Part shown: positions 37,046 through 41,032 of the stretch, in pieces
How positions within the stretch are numbered: the first letter of the stretch is position 1
How the letters are laid out: every line of letters begins with the position of its first letter
Made by a program: the position numbers and the translations under genes
Source: Candidatus Aminicenantota bacterium
GTDB lineage: Bacteria; Acidobacteriota; Aminicenantia; S016-38
Length of the DNA stretch: 41,032 nt
Reading direction: 5' to 3'
NCBI GenBank assembly: GCA_026987025.1
Contig: JALSNJ010000018.1
Coordinates: forward strand, 1-41,032
Notes under the pieces: generated by a model
Databases searched by the model: none
The model's input: only the letters and a program-made list of their open reading frames with translations
What the model was told of the DNA's origin: nothing

Positions 37046-37771
37046 GCTGTGGGGAATGAGGAAGACGAGGAGCATAATTCCCCAGGCCACCGCCACAGAT
37101 TTCCTGGTTACCTTTCCTTTCAGGGCCTGTATGTAAGGGTAAAGCCATGCCAAAAGGGCTATGAGGGATTTGTTATCCGTCAGGTCTATGCCGAAGGGGA
37201 AACCGCTCCAGAACACCCCGAAGGCGTATTTCTGGACCAGGGGGCCCAGGACGAAGGCCCCGGCCAGGAAGAGGTAAAAGGTCCAGAGAACATAGACTTT
37301 AACCTTCTCCCCGGAGACCGCCGCCAGAAATGCCCTTGTGGCCAGGAGCATGGCGGAGAAGATGACCAGGATGTGGAGTATCAATACAAGGGGTGGCACC
37401 TTTCCCTTGAACCTTATGGTTACCAGGTTCTTTGTTATGGGGACCTCCTTTCCGTTTATCTTCAGGATGACCTCGTAGTCCAGCTTGCCAGCAGGGGGCT
37501 GCGTTGGAAGACAGCCCCGGGCTCCGTGGTCCATCCTGGTTATCTTTACCTCCTTCCAGGGCTCGGTGGTCTTGTGGTGGCGGTAAAGGATTTTTCCCTC
37601 CAAGGGCAGTTTGATGCAGGCGGGTCTGCCGGAGGTTCCGCTTCTTGGAAGTTTGTAAGTTTTCCCTGCTATTTTTACCCTTTTGGGATGTGTTGGCCCT
37701 GTGAGCCTCTGATAAAGGGCCAGGGCCAGGGTTAAAAGGAAGGCTAAAACCCAGAGAACCACCTTTTTCAT
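37001..37771 (-). CDS. Membrane protein of unknown function
   Basis: The 256-residue protein has an N-terminal membrane helix (about 4-18), a periplasmic domain of about 100 residues (PKRVKIAGKTYKLPRSGTSG and KVPITKN-type segments, with C52 and C89), then four or five C-terminal hydrophobic helices. I do not recognise a family. The true start is taken as ATG 37771 (MKKVVLWVLAFLL). A longer frame to 37840 would run into the rpsT promoter and coding region. No Shine-Dalgarno is visible. The gene converges with the FimT-like gene and diverges from rpsT. Confidence 0.7.
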   Translation of the reverse strand: MKKVVLWVLAFLLTLALALYQRLTGPTHPKRVKIAGKTYKLPRSGTSGRPACIKLPLEGKILYRHHKTTEPWKEVKITRMDHGARGCLPTQPPAGKLDYEVILKINGKEVPITKNLVTIRFKGKVPPLVLILHILVIFSAMLLATRAFLAAVSGEKVKVYVLWTFYLFLAGAFVLGPLVQKYAFGVFWSGFPFGIDLTDNKSLIALLAWLYPYIQALKGKVTRKSVAVAWGIMLLVFLIPHSLLGSELKYTNPSQG

Positions 37772-37780
37772 GGTAAAATA

Positions 37781-37808
37781 TTGACAAAAAAAGGGGATGA
37801 TGTAAAAT
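37781..37808 (+). promoter_or_regulatory. Sigma70-type promoter of rpsT
   Basis: TTGACA (37781-37786) and TAAAAT (37803-37808) are 16 bases apart. Transcription would begin near 37815, 13 bases before ATG 37828, leaving room for the CGGAGG site. Confidence 0.7.
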
Positions 37809-37827
37809 ATAAGTTCCGGAGGTAGAG

Positions 37828-38103
37828 ATGCCCAATACAAAATCAGCCAAAAGACAGTTGAGGATAAACCTCAGAAGAAGGGCCAGAAATAAGTCTATAA
37901 AGTCCAGGGCCAAAACCTTCATGAAAAAGCTGAAGAAGGCCATTGAGGCCGGGGACAGGGAAGCAGCCCTGGCCCTTTATCCCAGGGTCATGGGAGAGAT
38001 AGACAGGGCTGTAAAGAAGGGGGTTTTCCACGAAAACAAAGGAAGCCGCTATAAATCCAAACTCTCAAAACAGCTTAATGCCCTTCTCAAAGCCCAGGGT
38101 TGA
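37828..38103 (+). CDS. rpsT: 30S ribosomal protein S20
   Basis: The 91-residue protein is basic and helical: MPNTKSAKRQLRINLRRRAR, KSIKSRAKTFMKKLKKAIE and a final GVFHENKGSRYKSKLSKQLN. This is the S20 consensus. S20 binds 16S rRNA at the base of the body of the 30S subunit. The start has CGGAGG seven bases upstream and its own promoter. Its final 26 bases overlap the methyltransferase gene, so the two are probably co-transcribed and partly coupled. Confidence 0.97.
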   Translation: MPNTKSAKRQLRINLRRRARNKSIKSRAKTFMKKLKKAIEAGDREAALALYPRVMGEIDRAVKKGVFHENKGSRYKSKLSKQLNALLKAQG

Positions 38104-38719
38104 TGTATTTTCCCGGGGGGCGGCCCAATACGACCTCTGGTATGAAAAGCACCGTTTCCTTTATCTTTCGGAATTAAAGCTAATATCTTCCCTTTCGGGT
38201 TTTCCCGCCCCCTCCTTGGAGGTAGGGGTGGGAACCGGAAGATTTGCATCCCTTCTTAAAATAAAAATTGGCCTTGACCCTTCTCTCCCCATGTTAAAAA
38301 TAGCCTCCCAGAGGGGAATCCAGCCTGTTCTGGGGTTAGGGGAGAAACTTCCCTTTTCGTCCGGGACCTTAGCTTCTGTTCTTATGGCCATAACCCTTTG
38401 CTTCCTGGAAGATCCCCTTCAGGCGCTTAAGGAGGTTTACAGGGTCCTTTATCCTGGGGGGGAGCTGGTTCTGGCCTTTGTGGAGCGGGATTCCCCCTGG
38501 GGAGGATATTATTACCGCAAACCCTCCCCCTTTTACCGGGTGGCCAGATTTTTTTCCTTCGGTGAGGTGGAGGGGATGCTCAAGGAGTCGGGTTTCAATA
38601 TGGAAAGAACCATGCAGGTCCTTTTTTACCCGCCGGGAAGCGAAGAAAGGCTGGAGGAATCCCTGGAGGGCACAGGAAGGGGCAGTTTTCTGGGAATCCT
38701 CGCCAGGAAGCCTTACTGA
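38078..38719 (+). CDS. Class I SAM-dependent methyltransferase
   Basis: The 213-residue protein has the Rossmann methyltransferase core: motif I LEVGVGTGRFASLL (about 47-60), a following IGLDPSLPMLKIA (motif II acidic residue), GLGEKLPFSSGTLASVLM and PGGELVLAFVERD. The N-terminal AAQYDLWYEKH resembles methyltransferase_11/UbiE-like enzymes. The substrate is unknown. The ATG lies within the end of rpsT with no good Shine-Dalgarno, so translation is likely coupled to S20. Its end overlaps the convergent histidine kinase gene by seven bases. Confidence 0.83.
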   Translation: MPFSKPRVDVFSRGAAQYDLWYEKHRFLYLSELKLISSLSGFPAPSLEVGVGTGRFASLLKIKIGLDPSLPMLKIASQRGIQPVLGLGEKLPFSSGTLASVLMAITLCFLEDPLQALKEVYRVLYPGGELVLAFVERDSPWGGYYYRKPSPFYRVARFFSFGEVEGMLKESGFNMERTMQVLFYPPGSEERLEESLEGTGRGSFLGILARKPY

Positions 38720-40440
38720 GACTCAGCCATTGGAAGAATAACCCTGAAGAGGGAGCCTTTCCCTGGAGAACTTTCTACCTCTATTTTCCCTTTGTGCTTT
38801 AAGACAATGTGTTTTACTATGGAAAGTCCCAGGCCAGTTCCCTCTTTTTCCCTGCTCCTTGCCCTGTGCACCACATAGAATCTTTCAAAAATTCTCGGTA
38901 TTTGATGGGCTTCTATCCCAATGCCCGTGTCCTCAACTTCTATAACGGCCCTTCGGGTTTTTCGGAAGATCCTTACCTCTATTTTGCCTTCCTCCGTATA
39001 CTTAATGGCGTTGTCCAGAAGGTTGGCGAGCACCTGCTCAAGGAGGAAGGGGTCGCCTGTGACCTCAATATCTTCTGCTGTTACTTTGATTCCCAGCCCT
39101 TTTCTTTGTGCTGGCATTCTGTATATTTCCACCACTCTTTCACCTAAATCTTTGAGGTTTACCCTCTGGCTCCCTATTTCGCCCAGGCTCTCCAGTTTAC
39201 CGAGGCTCAAAAGGTCCGTTGTTATTTTTATCAGCCTTTCAACATTTCTTTTTATGATACTGAGATATTCCGGGTTTTTCAGTCTCTCTTCCTCTTCCAG
39301 GGTTTCCAGATAACCCTTTATGGAGGTTAAAGGCGTTTTTAATTCGTGGGAGGCGTTTATAATAAAATCCCTCTTTAATCTTTCGGTTTCTTTTATCTTA
39401 GATACATCCTGAAGGACGAATAAACCTTCCCCCGTTTCTTCAATGAGGGTTCCTCTCAGGAGATAATCTCTTCCACCGCACCTTATCTCCCTGGTTATTC
39501 TTTTATTCATTCCGTTGAATAACTCCCTTATATTTTCCAGAAAATACGGACACCCGATGACCTCCCAGTAATACTTCCCCTCCGGATTTTCCTCCTCGCT
39601 GAAGAGGCTGAAGCTCTGATTTGTCATCTCTATTTTCCCATCCCTTTGGATAAGTACCATGGGCTCGGAAATAGAGGAAACAATTCCTTTAAATTGGGAG
39701 AGCTCTTTTCTGGACCTTTCCATAAGTCTCTGCAGGTTTTCCCCTATGGAATTGATGGCCTTTGCCAGTTCTTCCAATTCATCTCCGGTTTTTAGAAAAA
39801 CCCTTGCTTTGAGTTCGCCTTTGGCTATTCTTTCTGCCGTTTCCTTGAGGATTTTAAGGCTTCTGGTTTGTCTTTTATAAATAAAAAAGGAAATCAAAAG
39901 AAACAACGCAATGGATAGCCCGGCTATTTTGATGAATTTAAGACGGAGGTCGGAAAGAAAAGCATCTATTTTGTAAAAAAACTGGCTCACCCTTAAAACG
40001 GCTATCACTCTGCTCTCTTTGAAAATGGGTATGGCTACATAAAGCATTGGGTGTTTGAGGGTTCGGCTGTACCTTATCCTCACACCTATCCTGCCCCGGT
40101 AAGCTTGCCTTATTTCCGGCCTGTGGGAGTGATTCTCCATCTTTTCAGGGGAAGCCTCCGAATCGGCTATTACCTTCCCATCCGGTAAGATAACCGTTAT
40201 CCTGAGGTGCAGTTTTTTCCCCCATTCCTTTACCCTGGATTGAACTTCCTTGCCGGAAACCAATGGTCCCTTCAGCTGGTCCTCCAGTATGAGACCAACT
40301 TTCCTTAATTCCTGGCTGATGGCCTCAATATAGATTCCCCTGATAAGAGGAAAGTAAAGGGTCAGTATAAATGTAGTGTATAGGATCAGGATGGAGGAGA
40401 AGGAGAGGAAAATTTTCCAGAAAAGGGTTTTCCTTCTCAT
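38713..40440 (-). CDS. PhoR-type sensor histidine kinase
   Basis: The 575-residue membrane kinase has TM1 (about 9-30), an extracytoplasmic sensor (about 31-170), TM2 (about 171-188), a HAMP linker, a PAS-like domain (about 250-350), HisKA with NASHELKTPLTSI (phosphorylated H365), and an HATPase domain with NLLDNAIKY (N box), DTGIGI (G1) and GTGLGLSIV (G2). It should phosphorylate the OmpR-type regulator encoded upstream, with which it shares an ATGA overlap. The PhoR resemblance is by domain order. Phosphate sensing is not shown. Confidence 0.93.
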   Translation of the reverse strand: MRRKTLFWKIFLSFSSILILYTTFILTLYFPLIRGIYIEAISQELRKVGLILEDQLKGPLVSGKEVQSRVKEWGKKLHLRITVILPDGKVIADSEASPEKMENHSHRPEIRQAYRGRIGVRIRYSRTLKHPMLYVAIPIFKESRVIAVLRVSQFFYKIDAFLSDLRLKFIKIAGLSIALFLLISFFIYKRQTRSLKILKETAERIAKGELKARVFLKTGDELEELAKAINSIGENLQRLMERSRKELSQFKGIVSSISEPMVLIQRDGKIEMTNQSFSLFSEEENPEGKYYWEVIGCPYFLENIRELFNGMNKRITREIRCGGRDYLLRGTLIEETGEGLFVLQDVSKIKETERLKRDFIINASHELKTPLTSIKGYLETLEEEERLKNPEYLSIIKRNVERLIKITTDLLSLGKLESLGEIGSQRVNLKDLGERVVEIYRMPAQRKGLGIKVTAEDIEVTGDPFLLEQVLANLLDNAIKYTEEGKIEVRIFRKTRRAVIEVEDTGIGIEAHQIPRIFERFYVVHRARSREKEGTGLGLSIVKHIVLKHKGKIEVESSPGKGSLFRVILPMAESQ

Positions 40441-41032
40441 TTTTTAAGAATCTCTACCTTGTATCCTATTCCCCGGACGCTTTTTATGATTTTCCCCCAT
40501 TTTCCCATCTTTTCCCTAATTCTCTTTATGTGGACATCCACAGTCCTTTCGGTGATTATTTTCTCCCCTTTCCAAAGATGATCTATGATCTCACCTCTGG
40601 TAAAAACTCTCCCCGGATGGGCAAGCATCGTGGAAAGGATAAGGAATTCTGTGGTGGTCAAGGGAAGGGGTTTCTCCTCTAAGTAGGCCGAGAATCTTTC
40701 CAGATAAAGGATAAGGGGGCCCATGGATAGAACTTTTTCCCCTTGTTTCCGAGATGTTCGTCTGAGTTTGGCTTTTACCCTGGCTACCAGCTCCCTGGGG
40801 GAGAAGGGCTTGGGTAGATAATCGTCCGCACCCAATTCAAAGCCCAGTATCCTGTCTACCTCGTCGCCCCGGGCTGAGACTATAATGATTGGAAGTTCAG
40901 CGGTGGTAGGAGAGTTTCTAAGGGTTCTACAAACTTCCAGGCCGTCCTCGTCCGGAAGCATCAGGTCCAATATGAGAATGTCAGGAACCCTTTTTTTAAG
41001 GAAGCTGAGAAGCTCCCCTGCCCTGGAGAATT
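40437..41032 (-). CDS. OmpR/PhoB-type response regulator, truncated by window edge
   Basis: The frame is open to the right edge with no start before it. The TTG at 40970 is internal, because the phosphorylation segment PDILILDLMLPDEDG begins upstream of it. The visible part covers the receiver from about its middle (phospho-Asp in ILDLMLP, then VSARGDEVDRILGFELGADDYLPKPF with the conserved Lys) and a complete winged-helix DNA-binding domain with LTTTEFLILSTMLAHPGRVFTR and RTVDVHIKRIREKMG. This is the PhoB/OmpR subfamily. It overlaps the kinase gene by four bases. Confidence 0.93.
   Translation of the reverse strand, partial: FSRAGELLSFLKKRVPDILILDLMLPDEDGLEVCRTLRNSPTTAELPIIIVSARGDEVDRILGFELGADDYLPKPFSPRELVARVKAKLRRTSRKQGEKVLSMGPLILYLERFSAYLEEKPLPLTTTEFLILSTMLAHPGRVFTRGEIIDHLWKGEKIITERTVDVHIKRIREKMGKWGKIIKSVRGIGYKVEILKK

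Noticed and set aside
1-41032. CRISPR arrays, prophage or transposons
   Set aside because: No repeat array, integrase or transposase gene is visible on either strand.

Overview
The window is a gene-dense stretch of a diderm bacterium. Coding overlaps and ATGA junctions are common, and no stretch over 300 bases lacks a gene. Outer-membrane proteins (a TonB-dependent receptor, a FadL-type porin, a lipoprotein), a muropeptide ligase (Mpl), MurB, and AGG-rich arginine usage point to a Gram-negative-type, possibly thermophilic lineage. The mix of a zinc-ribbon Ser/Thr kinase with TPRs, a PPi-type phosphofructokinase, a carboxypeptidase-regulatory-domain TonB receptor and Hdr/Qmo-like redox subunits would fit an Acidobacteriota/Aminicenantia-like organism. 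That placement is an inference, and no marker settles it.

Layout. 1-4490: the end of a C69 dipeptidase (5' end outside the window), then minus-strand genes: a MauE/DoxX membrane protein, two tandem paralogous membrane/lipoproteins, a HAD phosphatase, a small unknown and a MEMO1 protein. 4546-8930: proline-catabolic P5C dehydrogenase (minus), a flippase-like membrane protein with an overlapping class III aminotransferase (plus), and a DUF374 acyltransferase. 8927-10378: a sigma54-type response regulator behind tRNA-Val, which has a near-perfect sigma70 promoter. 10473-12065: an unrecognised, probably beta-barrel, exported protein.

12112-24173 is the most striking part. It is one apparent plus-strand transcription unit starting with Rex, the NADH/NAD+ sensor, and running through DsrE, TusA, MvhD, an HdrA containing an inserted GltD/NfnB-like NAD(P)H module, a second HdrA, a 77-residue winged-helix-like protein, a QmoC-like membrane subunit (HdrC plus cytochrome-b part), a DsrE2 protein, a FadL-type porin and a TonB-dependent receptor. 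Together they suggest a membrane-bound Qmo-type electron-transfer (possibly bifurcating) complex linking NAD(P)H, quinone and protein persulfide sulfur. No HdrB, Apr, Sat or DsrAB is present in the window.

24206-29304: a sulfatase/phosphatase-superfamily enzyme, Mpl (minus), PPi-phosphofructokinase, PepT and tRNA-Arg. 29286-34584 (minus): a Ser/Thr kinase with TPRs, two unknown genes, PgeF and MurB. 34723-37045: a ComEA-like DNA-binding protein and four type IV pilin/pseudopilin-like genes, resembling a DNA-uptake or type II secretion minor-pilin set. 37001-41032: an unknown membrane protein, rpsT, a methyltransferase, and a PhoR/PhoB-like two-component pair whose regulator runs off the right edge. 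No insertion sequence, prophage or CRISPR array was seen.
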